DNA of 64,000 nt, taken from Actinomadura meyerae. GTDB lineage: Bacteria; Actinomycetota; Actinomycetes; Streptosporangiales; Streptosporangiaceae. This document shows positions 1-8,256 of the stretch, one piece after another; positions within the stretch are counted from its first letter, which is position 1, and every line of letters begins with the position of its first letter. The stretch spans positions 90,312 through 154,311 of the forward strand of contig NZ_FZOR01000017.1 in the NCBI RefSeq assembly GCF_900188445.1, read 5' to 3'. The notes under the pieces are model-generated. The model did not search any database and had not been told where the DNA came from. It worked only from the letters and a program-made list of their open reading frames with translations. The translations under genes and the position numbers were made by a program.

Positions 1-2
1 AG

Positions 3-842
3 GCGGCGAACGAGCTGGAGATCGTCGACGTCACGCCGGGCAAGAACGAGAAGGTCGGGGTCGGCATGCCGATCCAGGTCGTCTTCAACCGGGCGGTCAC
101 CGACAAGAAGGCCGTGGAGAAGGCCCTGGAGGTCAAGTCCGCCAAGCCCGCCACCGGCGCGTGGTTCTGGGTGAACGACACCACGGTCATCTTCCGGACG
201 AAGAACGGCACCTACTGGCAGCCCAACCAGAAGGTGGCCTTCAAGGCCCGGCTGGCCGGCGTGAAGTCCGGCAAGCGGACCTACGGCGTCTCCGACTTCA
301 CGCGCACCTTCCGCATCGGCGACTCGCACATCACGCACATCAGCACCAAGAAGAAGAAGGCCGTCGTCAAGAAGAACGGCAAGACGGTCCGGACCTGGCC
401 CATCAGCGCCGGCCGCGGCGGCCGCGTGGTCAACGGCGTCGACACCTTCCTCACCACCAGCGGCGTCCATCTGACGATGGGCAAGGAGAATCCGGCGATC
501 ATGACGTCGGAGTGGATGGGCGTCGACCCGAAGGACAAGAAGAACGGCGGCTACAAGGAGGTCATCCCGTTCGCGGTGCGGATCTCCAACAGCGGCGAGT
601 ACGTCCACTCGATGGCCTCCACGGTGTGGGCGCAGGGCCGGCAGAACGTCAGCCACGGCTGCGTCAACTCCCCGCCCAAGGACGCCCGCTGGTTCTACAA
701 CTTCTCCTACCGCGGCGACCCGGTGATCATCACCGGCAGCAAGCGGAGCCTGGACTGGAACAACGGCTGGAGCTACTACGAGATGTCGTGGAACCGGTGG
801 GTCAAGGGCAGCGCCCTCGACCGCACCGTCACCACCGGCTGA
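3..842 (+). CDS. L,D-transpeptidase, 5'-truncated by window edge
   Basis: The frame is open from the left edge, so the true start lies outside the window; the in-frame ATG at 66 sits inside a conserved Ig-like domain and is not the start. The visible part has an Ig-like segment followed by a YkuD catalytic domain with the motif SHGCVN at 652-669, whose Cys is the nucleophile that forms 3-3 peptidoglycan cross-links. A Trp/Tyr-rich tail follows, as in the actinobacterial Ldt family. These enzymes act outside the membrane, usually as lipoproteins; the signal region is not visible here. A strong hairpin follows the stop. The family call is firm; which paralogue it is cannot be decided. Confidence 0.93.
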   Translation, partial: AANELEIVDVTPGKNEKVGVGMPIQVVFNRAVTDKKAVEKALEVKSAKPATGAWFWVNDTTVIFRTKNGTYWQPNQKVAFKARLAGVKSGKRTYGVSDFTRTFRIGDSHITHISTKKKKAVVKKNGKTVRTWPISAGRGGRVVNGVDTFLTTSGVHLTMGKENPAIMTSEWMGVDPKDKKNGGYKEVIPFAVRISNSGEYVHSMASTVWAQGRQNVSHGCVNSPPKDARWFYNFSYRGDPVIITGSKRSLDWNNGWSYYEMSWNRWVKGSALDRTVTTG

Positions 843-866
843 CCTTCCCGGGCGAGCCCGGGAAGG
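843..866 (+). terminator. Rho-independent-type hairpin after the L,D-transpeptidase
   Basis: A perfect 10-bp stem (CCTTCCCGGG / CCCGGGAAGG) with the loop CGAG begins directly after the TGA stop at 840-842. There is no clear U-tract, as is common in high-GC actinobacteria. Confidence 0.7.
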
Positions 867-944
867 GCGTTGACCGCCGGTTGGCGTTGATCCGTCCCCG
901 AACGGGCAGAGGGCCGGAAACGGACCTCAGCGAACGGGGACGAG

Positions 945-2228
945 GTGAACGAGCCGGCGCGACCACTGCGACTCCGCCGCCGCGTCCGGCGCAGGGCGCA
1001 CCGGGCCCTGCGCCGCGCGGCGCTCCTCACGCTGCGCCCGCTGCGGTGGCGGCGCCCGCCGCGGCGGGGTGACCGGCTCCGCGTCCGGGTCCTGCTGCAG
1101 AACGCGCACGGCACCGGCGGCACGATCCGCACGGTGCTCAACCTGTGCGGGCACCTGGCCCGCGACCACGATGTCGAGATCGTCAGCGCGCTGAAGGGCG
1201 GCGAGAAGGCGTTCTACCCGCTGCCCGACGGCGTGGCGGTCACCTACGCCGACGACCGGTTCGCGCCGAGGAGCCGGCCCGCGCGGCTCCTCGGCCGCCT
1301 GCCGAGCCTGCTCATCCCGGCCGACGAGGCGTCCTTCCGCCACATGACCCTGTGGACGGACGCGCGGCTCGTCCGCGCCCTGTACGGCACCCCGGCCGAC
1401 GTCCTCATCGGGACCCGGCCCTCCCTCATCCTGCTGGCCGCCGAGCTGGCCCCGCGCGGCGTCGCCGTGATCGGCCAGGACCACATGAACCTCGGCTCCT
1501 ACCAGCCCGCGCTCCGCCGCCAGGTCCTGCGCGGGTACCGGCGGCTGACCGTCCTCGCGACCCTCACCGAGGCCGCCCGCGCCGACTATGCGCGCGCGCT
1601 CGCCGGGTCCGGCGTCCGCATCGCGCGGATCCCGAACGCCGCGCCGCCGCTGCCGCACCCGCCGTCCCGGCGCGAGCACAAGGTCGTGCTCTCCGCCGGG
1701 CGGCTCGTCCGCACCAAGGGCTTCGACCTGCTGATGCGCGCCTTCGTGCCGCTCGCCGCCGAGCATCCCGACTGGACGCTGCGCATCTTCGGGTCCGGCG
1801 CCCGGCGCGACAAGCTGCACGCGCTGATCGGGGAACTCGGCCTCACCGGCCGGGTGGAGCTGCTCCCGCGCACCCCCGACCTGCCCGCCGAGATGCGGCG
1901 CGCGTCGGTGTACGCCCTGTCGTCGCGCCGCGAGGGCATGCCGATGGTCGTCATCGAGGCCATGGGGATGGGCCTGCCGGTCGTGGCGTTCGACTGCCCG
2001 CACGGGCCCGCCGAGCTGATCGCCGACGGCGCGGACGGGCTGCTCGTCGCCAACGGCGACGTCGACGCCCTCACCGCGGCGCTGCGCAAGCTGATCAGCG
2101 ATCCGGCGCTGCGCGACCGCCTCGGCGAGCGGGCGCTGCGGTCGGTGCGCCGCCATGACCTGGAGCACATCGGCGCACGCTGGTCCCGCCTCATCGCCGA
2201 GGCCGCGGACGGGCGCCCCGGGCCGTAA
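945..2228 (+). CDS. Glycosyltransferase family 4 (GT-B fold)
   Basis: This 427-residue protein should transfer a sugar from an activated nucleotide donor at the cytoplasmic face. Residues 1-50 are very Arg-rich (membrane or acceptor contact). The glycine-rich acceptor loop HGTGGTIR lies near residue 57, and the C-terminal donor domain carries the family E-x7-E signature (REGMPMVVIE, about residues 328-337) followed by a PAELI motif. The start is GTG at 945 after a weak GGGGACGAG. It is monocistronic, between the transpeptidase terminator and a sensor kinase. Donor and acceptor are unknown; a cell-wall or teichoic-acid-like polymer is possible given the neighbour, but that is inference. Confidence 0.85.
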   Translation: MNEPARPLRLRRRVRRRAHRALRRAALLTLRPLRWRRPPRRGDRLRVRVLLQNAHGTGGTIRTVLNLCGHLARDHDVEIVSALKGGEKAFYPLPDGVAVTYADDRFAPRSRPARLLGRLPSLLIPADEASFRHMTLWTDARLVRALYGTPADVLIGTRPSLILLAAELAPRGVAVIGQDHMNLGSYQPALRRQVLRGYRRLTVLATLTEAARADYARALAGSGVRIARIPNAAPPLPHPPSRREHKVVLSAGRLVRTKGFDLLMRAFVPLAAEHPDWTLRIFGSGARRDKLHALIGELGLTGRVELLPRTPDLPAEMRRASVYALSSRREGMPMVVIEAMGMGLPVVAFDCPHGPAELIADGADGLLVANGDVDALTAALRKLISDPALRDRLGERALRSVRRHDLEHIGARWSRLIAEAADGRPGP

Positions 2229-2276
2229 CCGCGGCCCTGGATCCGGCGTTCCGGACCCGGCGGGAATACTGGCGGT

Positions 2277-3998
2277 GTGAGTGAGGAGGAGGCCCGCTCC
2301 CGGGAGGAACGCGCACGGCTCGTCCTGCCGGAGCTGAAACTGGACGACCTGCTCGCCGAGCTGCAGGCCCGGCTGGAGGCCGCGCGGGCCACCCGCGACC
2401 GGGTGCACGCGCTGCTGGAGGCGGTCGTCTCGATCGGCAGCGAGCTCGACCTGCAGACCGTGCTGCACCGGATCACCGAGGCCGCCACCGCCCTGGTGGA
2501 CGCGCGCTACGGCGCCCTCGGCGTCATCGGCGACGACGGCGAGCGGCTCGCCCGGTTCGTCACGACCGGGGTGACCGAGGCGGAGACCGAGGCGATCGGG
2601 CACTGGCCGCACGGCCGCGGCATCCTCGGGCTGCTCATCCGCGAACCGCACCCGATCCGACTGCCCGATCTGAGCGAGCATCCGGACTCCTACGGGTTCC
2701 CGCCGGGGCATCCGCCGATGAGGACGTTCCTGGGGGTGCCGATCCGCGTCCGGGACGAGGTGTTCGGCAACCTCTACCTCACCGAGAAGGCGGGCGGCGG
2801 CGAGTTCGACGCCGAGGACGAGGTCGTGGTGACCGCGCTGGCCACGGCGGCGGGCGTGGCGATCGAGAACGCCCGGCTGTACGAGGAGACGCGGCGCCGC
2901 GAGCGGTGGCTGGAGGCGTCGGCGGAGATCTCCACGGCGCTGCTGTCGGGCACCGGCACCGGCGAGGTCATCGACCTCGTCGCGCGGCGCGCCCGGGAGA
3001 TCGCCGGGGCGCGGCTGAGCGGCGTGGCGCTGGTGGACGAGGCGCGCGGCGAGGCCGTGGTGGAGGCGGTCGACGGCGACGGCGCCCGCCACCTGCTGGG
3101 GACGCGGCTCCCGCTGGAGAGCTCGGTGTCGGGCAAGGTGTTCGCCGAGGGGGCGGCGCTGCGGCTGGCCGACGGCTCCGCGGCGGGCGGGGAGGCCGTC
3201 GCGGGGGAGGCGCCGGTCGGGCCGATGGTGGTGGTGCCGCTCGGCACCGGCGCCGCCGCGCGCGGGACGATCATGGTGATCGACCCGCCGGGCGGCGCGC
3301 CGTTCACCGACGCGACCCGGCGGCTGCTGGAGGCGTTCGCCGGGCAGGCCGCGGTGGCGCTGGAACTGGCCGACCGGCGCCGCGACACCGAGCGGCTGAC
3401 CCTGCTGGAGGACCGCGACCGCATCGCCAAGGACCTGCACGACACCGTCATCCAGCGGCTGTTCGCGACCGCGATGACGCTGATGTCCGCCGTGAAGATC
3501 ACCGAGCGGCCGGAGGTGGCGACGCGGGTGCGGCGGGCGGTGGACGACCTCGACGACACCATCCGGCAGATCCGCTCCACCATCTTCGCGCTGCAGGCGC
3601 CGCCCGACGAGGAGTCGCTGCGCAGCCGGATGCACACGGTGGTCGACGCCGCCGCCGAGCGGCTGGGGTTCGCGCCGTCGGTGCGGCTCGCCGGCCTGCT
3701 GGAGACCGCCGTCGGCGACGCGGTCGGCGAGGACCTCCTCGCGGTCGTCCGGGAGGCGCTGTCGAACGTGGCCCGGCACGCCCGCGCCACCGAGGCGGCC
3801 GTGGTCGTCGACGTGGGCGACGACCTCACCCTGCGGGTCGAGGACGACGGCGTCGGCATCCCGGAGGGCGGCCGCCGCAGCGGCCTGCGCAACATGCGCG
3901 AGCGCGCCGAGGGTCGCGGCGGGTCCTTCACCACCCGGGACCGGCCGGGCGGCGGCACCGTCCTCGTCTGGCGCGTCCCGCTCGGGGACGACCGGTAG
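2277..3998 (+). CDS. GAF-domain sensor histidine kinase (DevS/DosS-like architecture)
   Basis: A soluble 573-residue kinase with two tandem GAF domains (about 50-205 and 215-370), then a HisKA_3 dimerisation domain with phospho-acceptor H388 in DLHDTV, and an HATPase_c domain with N-box N497 and the DDGVGIP box. The order GAF-GAF-HisKA_3-HATPase is that of mycobacterial DevS/DosT, which sense redox, O2, NO or CO through haem in the first GAF; whether haem binds here cannot be told from sequence alone. No response regulator lies next to it, so it is an orphan in this window. Start GTG at 2277, 48 bp after the glycosyltransferase. Confidence 0.92.
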   Translation: MSEEEARSREERARLVLPELKLDDLLAELQARLEAARATRDRVHALLEAVVSIGSELDLQTVLHRITEAATALVDARYGALGVIGDDGERLARFVTTGVTEAETEAIGHWPHGRGILGLLIREPHPIRLPDLSEHPDSYGFPPGHPPMRTFLGVPIRVRDEVFGNLYLTEKAGGGEFDAEDEVVVTALATAAGVAIENARLYEETRRRERWLEASAEISTALLSGTGTGEVIDLVARRAREIAGARLSGVALVDEARGEAVVEAVDGDGARHLLGTRLPLESSVSGKVFAEGAALRLADGSAAGGEAVAGEAPVGPMVVVPLGTGAAARGTIMVIDPPGGAPFTDATRRLLEAFAGQAAVALELADRRRDTERLTLLEDRDRIAKDLHDTVIQRLFATAMTLMSAVKITERPEVATRVRRAVDDLDDTIRQIRSTIFALQAPPDEESLRSRMHTVVDAAAERLGFAPSVRLAGLLETAVGDAVGEDLLAVVREALSNVARHARATEAAVVVDVGDDLTLRVEDDGVGIPEGGRRSGLRNMRERAEGRGGSFTTRDRPGGGTVLVWRVPLGDDR

Positions 3999-4040
3999 CC
4001 GCCGCGTCCGGGCGGGCGCACCGCGTCCGGGCGGCTGCGG

Positions 4041-4550
4041 TCAGGCGCTTTCGAGCAGGCCGCGGACGTAGGCGGCCTGGCCGGCGTGCTGCAGGTCGTC
4101 GGAGATCACGCTGACGAGCCGCACGGCGAGGGTGACCGGCGGGTCCCAGGAGCGGTCCACGACCCGCTCCAGGTCGCCGTCGGTCAGCCCGGACACGTAC
4201 TCGGCGGTCCGGTCGTGGACCGCGTCGTGGTAGTCGGTGAGCAGGTCCGCCGACCCGACCCGGACCGCGGCGACCTCCTCGGAGGTGTGCCCGTACCCGG
4301 TGTCGAGGACGTCGAACGGCAGCCCGAACCGCTCGGCCCAGCCGCCGCCGGTCCACACCTGGCCGGTGCCGGCGGCGCCGGCGACGTGGTCGTCCTGGAT
4401 GCGGGTGAGGTGCCAGACGAGCCAGGCGATCGAGTTGGCCTCTTCGGCCGGCCGGTAGGCGAGCTGCGCGGGGGTGAGCCCGCCCGCCGCCCCGTGGACG
4501 ACCTCCCTGATCCTGCCGAACGCGTCGGTGAGCAGTCGCACACTGGTCAT
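4041..4550 (-). CDS. DinB-like / mycothiol-dependent enzyme family protein
   Basis: A 169-residue all-helical protein of the DinB_2 superfamily. The N-terminal half has the typical Trp/His-rich helix (WLVWHLTRIQDDH, about residues 43-55), where His and Asp residues normally help bind a metal; a further His lies in the C-terminal half (QHAGQAAY). Relatives include mycothiol-dependent isomerases and transferases, but many have no known substrate. It is convergent with the upstream GAF kinase and divergent from nothing obvious; its start at 4550 lies 10 bp from the 3' end of the next minus-strand kinase gene, so it may be the last gene of that operon. Confidence 0.8.
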   Translation of the reverse strand: MTSVRLLTDAFGRIREVVHGAAGGLTPAQLAYRPAEEANSIAWLVWHLTRIQDDHVAGAAGTGQVWTGGGWAERFGLPFDVLDTGYGHTSEEVAAVRVGSADLLTDYHDAVHDRTAEYVSGLTDGDLERVVDRSWDPPVTLAVRLVSVISDDLQHAGQAAYVRGLLESA

Positions 4551-4560
4551 TGGGCAGACG

Positions 4561-5847
4561 CTACCCGGATTGTGCCGGTTCGTGCGTCCCGTGCGCCGCG
4601 TCCCCGTGGGTGGGCACGTGGGTGGGCACGTGGGTGGGCACGTGGGAGGGCACGCGGGACGGCAGCCGGACGGTGACGGTGAGGCCGCCGCCGTGGCGCG
4701 GCTCGGCGGTGACGGTGCCGCCGTGGGCGGTGGCGGTCGCCCGGACGATCGACAGGCCGAGGCCGGAGCCGCGGTCGGAGCGCACCCGGTCGTTGCCGAG
4801 CCGCCGGAACGGCTCGAAGATCGTCTCGATCTCGTAGCCGGGCACCACGGGCCCGGTGTTGGTGACGGTCAGCTCCGCCCAGCCGTCCCGGCCGCGGGTG
4901 GCGACCGACAGCTCGCCGCCGTCGCGGTTGTGCCGGACCGCGTTCTCGACCAGGTTCTGCACCAGCCGCTCGACGAGCACGGGATCGCCGGACGTGGGCG
5001 CGGGGCCGAGCCTGCGGTCGGTGGTGAGGTCGCGCGCCCGCGCCTCCGGGGCCGCCTGTCGCAGCACGTGCCCGGCCACCTCGGCGAGGTCGAGCGGCGC
5101 GGCGTCGACCGCGATGTTCTCCGACCCGGCGAGCGTGAGGAGGCCGTCGATGAGGCGCTCGTGCCGGCCGTTCACCACCAGCAGGGACTCGCCGAGCCGC
5201 TTGACGTCGTCGGTGGCGTCGGGGCGGCGGACCGCCACGTCGATGAGGGTCCGGTTGATGGCGAGCGGCGTCCGCAGCTCGTGGGACGCGTTCGCGACGA
5301 AGCGCCGCTGCCCGTCGAACGCCCGCGCCAGCCGCCCGAGCATGGTGTCGAAGGTGTCGGCCAGCTCCTTGACGTCGTCGCGCGGCCCCTCGTAGGAGAT
5401 GCGCTCGGTGAGGTCGTGGCTGCGCGCCACCCGGCGCGCCGTCTCGGTGATCGTGTGGACGGGGCGCAGCGCCCGGTCGGCGAGCAGCCAGCCGAACCCG
5501 AGCCCGGCCGCGGCGACCACCCCGAGCGCGACCCCGCCCTGGGTGAGCAGCGCGTTCAGCGTCTCGCGCCGGTAGTTCTCCCGCTCCTTGGTCAGCACCC
5601 CCTCCACCCGCCGGACGGTGACCTCCCCGGGCCGCTCGCCGGGCGGGGGAGTGAACGAGTGCTCTTCGGACCCGCCCGCGACGACCTGGTTGACGTCCAG
5701 CGGTTCGGCCTGCTGCGGCAGGCTGCTCTTCAGGAGCAGGTAGGTCAGCCCCAGCAGGACGATCCCGGCGCACAGGAACAGCCCGGTGTAGAGCAGGGTG
5801 AGCCGCATCCGGATCGTCGGCCGCAGCCGCTCGCCGACGCGGGTCAT
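4561..5847 (-). CDS. Two-component sensor histidine kinase (OmpR partner type)
   Basis: A 428-residue membrane kinase. One transmembrane helix lies near residues 15-40, a short extracytoplasmic loop follows, a second helix lies near 98-122, then HAMP, HisKA with H189 in ASHELRTP, and HATPase with N-box (VENAVRH) and the G-box GSGLGLS. The ATG at 5847 overlaps the TGA of the response-regulator gene (ATGA), so the two are translationally coupled. The C-terminus carries a His-Val-Pro-Thr repeat encoded by four 12-bp units (4606-4653), which is not part of the kinase fold. It probably controls the divergent exporter operon at 6.7-10.1 kb. Confidence 0.95.
   Translation of the reverse strand: MTRVGERLRPTIRMRLTLLYTGLFLCAGIVLLGLTYLLLKSSLPQQAEPLDVNQVVAGGSEEHSFTPPPGERPGEVTVRRVEGVLTKERENYRRETLNALLTQGGVALGVVAAAGLGFGWLLADRALRPVHTITETARRVARSHDLTERISYEGPRDDVKELADTFDTMLGRLARAFDGQRRFVANASHELRTPLAINRTLIDVAVRRPDATDDVKRLGESLLVVNGRHERLIDGLLTLAGSENIAVDAAPLDLAEVAGHVLRQAAPEARARDLTTDRRLGPAPTSGDPVLVERLVQNLVENAVRHNRDGGELSVATRGRDGWAELTVTNTGPVVPGYEIETIFEPFRRLGNDRVRSDRGSGLGLSIVRATATAHGGTVTAEPRHGGGLTVTVRLPSRVPSHVPTHVPTHVPTHGDAAHGTHEPAQSG
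4606..4653 (-). repeat. 12-bp tandem repeat at the 3' end of the kinase gene
   Basis: Four consecutive 12-bp units (GTGGGTGGGCAC on the plus strand, the fourth with one change). They encode a repeated Thr-His-Val-Pro tail about 20 codons before the stop of the histidine kinase. Confidence 0.9.
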
Positions 5848-6509
5848 GGGATCCGGTACCCCGCTCCCGGGACGGTCTCGATGACCGGTGGATCGCCGAG
5901 CCTGCGGCGCAGCTTCATCAGCGTCACCCGGACGGTGTTGGTGAACGGGTCGGCGTGCTCGTCCCAGACCTTCTCCAGCAGCCGCTCGGCGGACACGACC
6001 GCGCCCTGCGCGCGCAGCAGCTCGGCGAGCACCCCGAACTCCTTGCGCGCCAGGTGGACGTAACGGCCGTCGCGGTACACCTCGCGGCGGGCCGGGTCGA
6101 GCCGGATCCCGGCGCGCTCCAGCGCGGGCGGCGCGGCCGGGCGGGCCCGCCGGCCGAGCGCCTGGATCCGCGCCACCAGCTCCTCGAACGCGAACGGCTT
6201 GGTCAGGTAGTCGTCCGCGCCGAGGCGCAGCCCGTCGACCCGCGCCGGGACGGCCACGGCCGCCGTCAGCATCAGCACCCGGACGAGCGCGCCCGACTCC
6301 ACCACCGCGCGGCACACGTCGTCGCCGTGCACGACGGGCAGGTCCCGGTCCAGGACGAGCACGTCGTAGTCGTGCACGCCGAGGCGTTCGAGCGCGGCGT
6401 CCCCGTCGTAGACCACGTCCACGGCGAGCGCCTCCGCCCGCAGCCCCTCGGCGATCGAATCGGCGAGCATCCGCTCGTCCTCGGCGATCAGTACCCGCAC
6501 GTCCGCCAT
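5844..6509 (-). CDS. OmpR/PhoB-family response regulator
   Basis: A 221-residue regulator. The receiver domain has the acidic pocket EDE near residue 10, phospho-acceptor D54 in LDRDLP, and the conserved Lys in LTKPFAF. The C-terminal winged helix contains RKEFGVL and the TNTVRVTLMKLRRRLG recognition region. I chose the ATG at 6509 (preceded by GACGAGGGG) because the receiver fold begins immediately after it; an ATG at 6572 would add 21 non-conserved residues and would read through the candidate operator. The stop overlaps the kinase start. The 11-bp-spaced repeats at 6560-6599 are the likely binding site. Confidence 0.94.
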   Translation of the reverse strand: MADVRVLIAEDERMLADSIAEGLRAEALAVDVVYDGDAALERLGVHDYDVLVLDRDLPVVHGDDVCRAVVESGALVRVLMLTAAVAVPARVDGLRLGADDYLTKPFAFEELVARIQALGRRARPAAPPALERAGIRLDPARREVYRDGRYVHLARKEFGVLAELLRAQGAVVSAERLLEKVWDEHADPFTNTVRVTLMKLRRRLGDPPVIETVPGAGYRIP

Positions 6510-6559
6510 CCCCTCGTCCGCCCCGGCCGCTCCTGCCCGACCAGCTTGGGGGAGCGGGC

Positions 6560-6599
6560 GTAACGCCGGCATAACGCGATCCGGTTACGCCGGGGTTAC
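6560..6599. promoter_or_regulatory. Candidate binding site for the OmpR-type regulator
   Basis: Two 16-bp blocks, 6560-6575 and 6584-6599, are near-perfect inverted copies of each other (14 of 16 positions). Each block carries two TAAC/TTAC half-sites exactly 11 bp apart, the spacing typical of OmpR/PhoB dimers. The site sits in the divergent region between the regulator gene (start 6509) and the lipoprotein gene (start 6668), so it can control both. Confidence 0.7.
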
Positions 6600-6667
6600 C
6601 CGCCGGGGGCTGGACTTGCCCGCACCGCCGGCGGTCCGTCCGGCGGGGACGACAAGGAGCCCGAACG

Positions 6668-7213
6668 ATGCGACGAACGACGCTCGCGGTGCTGGCGCTC
6701 GTGCCGGTCCTGGCCCTCGGGGCGCAGGGCTGCGGCGGGGGGAAGGACGCCGCGGGGAGCGGCGGCGGCAACGCCGGCGACGACAAGAAGATGCGCGAGT
6801 TCGCGCAGTGCATGCGCGAGAACGGCGTGGACATGCCCGACCCGAAGGACGGCAAGGTCGAGATCCGGGCGTCCGCGGAGCCCGGCGGCGGCGCCGAGCA
6901 GACCGACGAGAAGATCCAGGCCGCGCAGAAGAAGTGCGCGCGCCTCATGCCCAACGGCGGGAAGCCGAAGAAGCCCGATCCGGGGCACGTCGCCAAGATG
7001 CGCGCCTTCTCCAAATGCATGCGCGACCAGGGCATCAGCGGCTTCCCCGACCCCGAGCCCGACGGCCGGATGCTGGTCGAGGGCAAGGAGGGCACCGACA
7101 TGGACCCGGCGAGCTCGAAGTTCAAGGCGGCCCAGAAGGCGTGCGCGAAGTACCAGCCCGAGGGTCCCGGCAAGTCCGTCGGCGGGCCGGCCGGCGAACC
7201 GGGCGGCGAGTAG
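6668..7213 (+). CDS. Secreted lipoprotein with duplicated Cys-Met-Arg motif
   Basis: A 181-residue protein with a short signal peptide and a probable lipidation Cys at residue 22 (GAQGCGGG; the lipobox is weak). The mature part contains two similar segments, each with a K-M-R-x-F-x-x-C-M-R core followed by a Pro-Asp-Pro stretch (near residues 41 and 114), plus paired Cys, so it looks like an internal duplication. Actinobacterial proteins of this kind commonly precede membrane-fusion and MacB-type genes, as here, but their role is not established to my knowledge. A good AAGGAG lies before the ATG; the TAG stop overlaps the next GTG by one base. Confidence 0.8.
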   Translation: MRRTTLAVLALVPVLALGAQGCGGGKDAAGSGGGNAGDDKKMREFAQCMRENGVDMPDPKDGKVEIRASAEPGGGAEQTDEKIQAAQKKCARLMPNGGKPKKPDPGHVAKMRAFSKCMRDQGISGFPDPEPDGRMLVEGKEGTDMDPASSKFKAAQKACAKYQPEGPGKSVGGPAGEPGGE

Positions 7214-8256
7214 TGGCCAGGACGCGCACCATCGCACTGGGCGCGGCGGGCGTGGTCGTCGTCGGCGGCGCCGGCCTCGCGACCGCCGGGCTGGGCGGCG
7301 GCGAGGGCCCGGCCGCCGTCCGCGGCGCCCTGCCGCCCGCGACGGCGCCGGTCGAGCGGACGACCCTCGTCGAGACCGAGGAGGTCGACGGCACGCTCGG
7401 CTACGGGGACGCCCGCACGGTGTCCGCCTCCGGCGGCGGCGTCGTCACCTGGCTGCCCGGCAGCGGGTCGGTGATCTCCCGCGGGCGGCCGGTGTACCGG
7501 GTCGACGACAGGCCGGTGCCGCTGCTGTACGGCAGGCTGCCGATCTACCGGACGCTGTCCACCGGGACGAAGGGCGCCGACGTCCTGCAGTTCGAACGGA
7601 ACCTGCGGGCCCTCGGCTACACCGGGTTCACCGTCGACAAGACCTACGGCGCCGCGACGGCCGCGGCCGTGAAGCGCTGGCAGGAAGCCCTCGGCGTCGC
7701 GGAGACCGGCACGGTCCGGCCGGGGTCGGCGGTCGTCGCCCCCGGCCGGATCCGGGTGTCGGCGCGCAAGGCGGGCGTCGGCGACCGGCTCGGGGGCCCG
7801 GTCCTCGCCTACACCGGCACCACCCGCGTCGTCACCGTCGACCTCGACGTCAAGTACCGGCGGCTCGCCCGCGAGGGGGCCGCGGTGGAGGTCGAGCTGC
7901 CGTCCGGGGACACCGTCAAGGGCCGGATCGCCGCGGTCGGGAAGGTCGCCCGGGAGGGCGAGAGGGACAAGCCGGCCACCATCGAGGTGGAGGTCTCCCT
8001 CGGCTCCCAGAAGTCGCTCGGTTCCTACGACCAGGCGCCCGTGGAGGTCCGCCTCACCGCGAACCGGCACCGCGGCGTGCTCGCCGTCCCGGTCGGCGCG
8101 CTGCTCGCCCGCGGCGATGGCGGGTACGCCGTCCAGGTCGTCGACGGCGGGCGGGTCCGCACGGTGCCCGTCGAGACGGGAGTGTTCACTGGCGGGCGCG
8201 TCGAGATCTCCGGGTCCGGCGTGGCCGAGGGCATGAAGGTCGGGGTGCCGTCATGA
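7213..8256 (+). CDS. Membrane-fusion-like protein with peptidoglycan-binding domain
   Basis: A 347-residue periphery protein of an ABC exporter. It has an N-terminal signal anchor (about 7-28), a HlyD/RND-adaptor-like beta domain, a PG_binding_1 domain (about 118-165, with the LQxxLxxLGY-type core and a conserved Trp), then a beta-barrel region carrying a VPVGALL-type adaptor motif. The peptidoglycan-binding insert suggests it bridges the membrane and cell wall. GTG start at 7213 overlaps the lipoprotein stop; its own stop overlaps the ATPase ATG (ATGA). The call rests on domain layout plus neighbours. Confidence 0.85.
   Translation: MARTRTIALGAAGVVVVGGAGLATAGLGGGEGPAAVRGALPPATAPVERTTLVETEEVDGTLGYGDARTVSASGGGVVTWLPGSGSVISRGRPVYRVDDRPVPLLYGRLPIYRTLSTGTKGADVLQFERNLRALGYTGFTVDKTYGAATAAAVKRWQEALGVAETGTVRPGSAVVAPGRIRVSARKAGVGDRLGGPVLAYTGTTRVVTVDLDVKYRRLAREGAAVEVELPSGDTVKGRIAAVGKVAREGERDKPATIEVEVSLGSQKSLGSYDQAPVEVRLTANRHRGVLAVPVGALLARGDGGYAVQVVDGGRVRTVPVETGVFTGGRVEISGSGVAEGMKVGVPS

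Noticed and set aside
927..3779. A 950-codon open frame on the minus strand
   Set aside because: It lies antisense to the glycosyltransferase and GAF kinase, is Arg/Gly/Pro-rich and has no domain; it is a product of high GC third positions.
6510..6572. An upstream ATG start for the OmpR-type regulator at 6572
   Set aside because: It overlaps the candidate operator, and the receiver domain begins right at the ATG at 6509.
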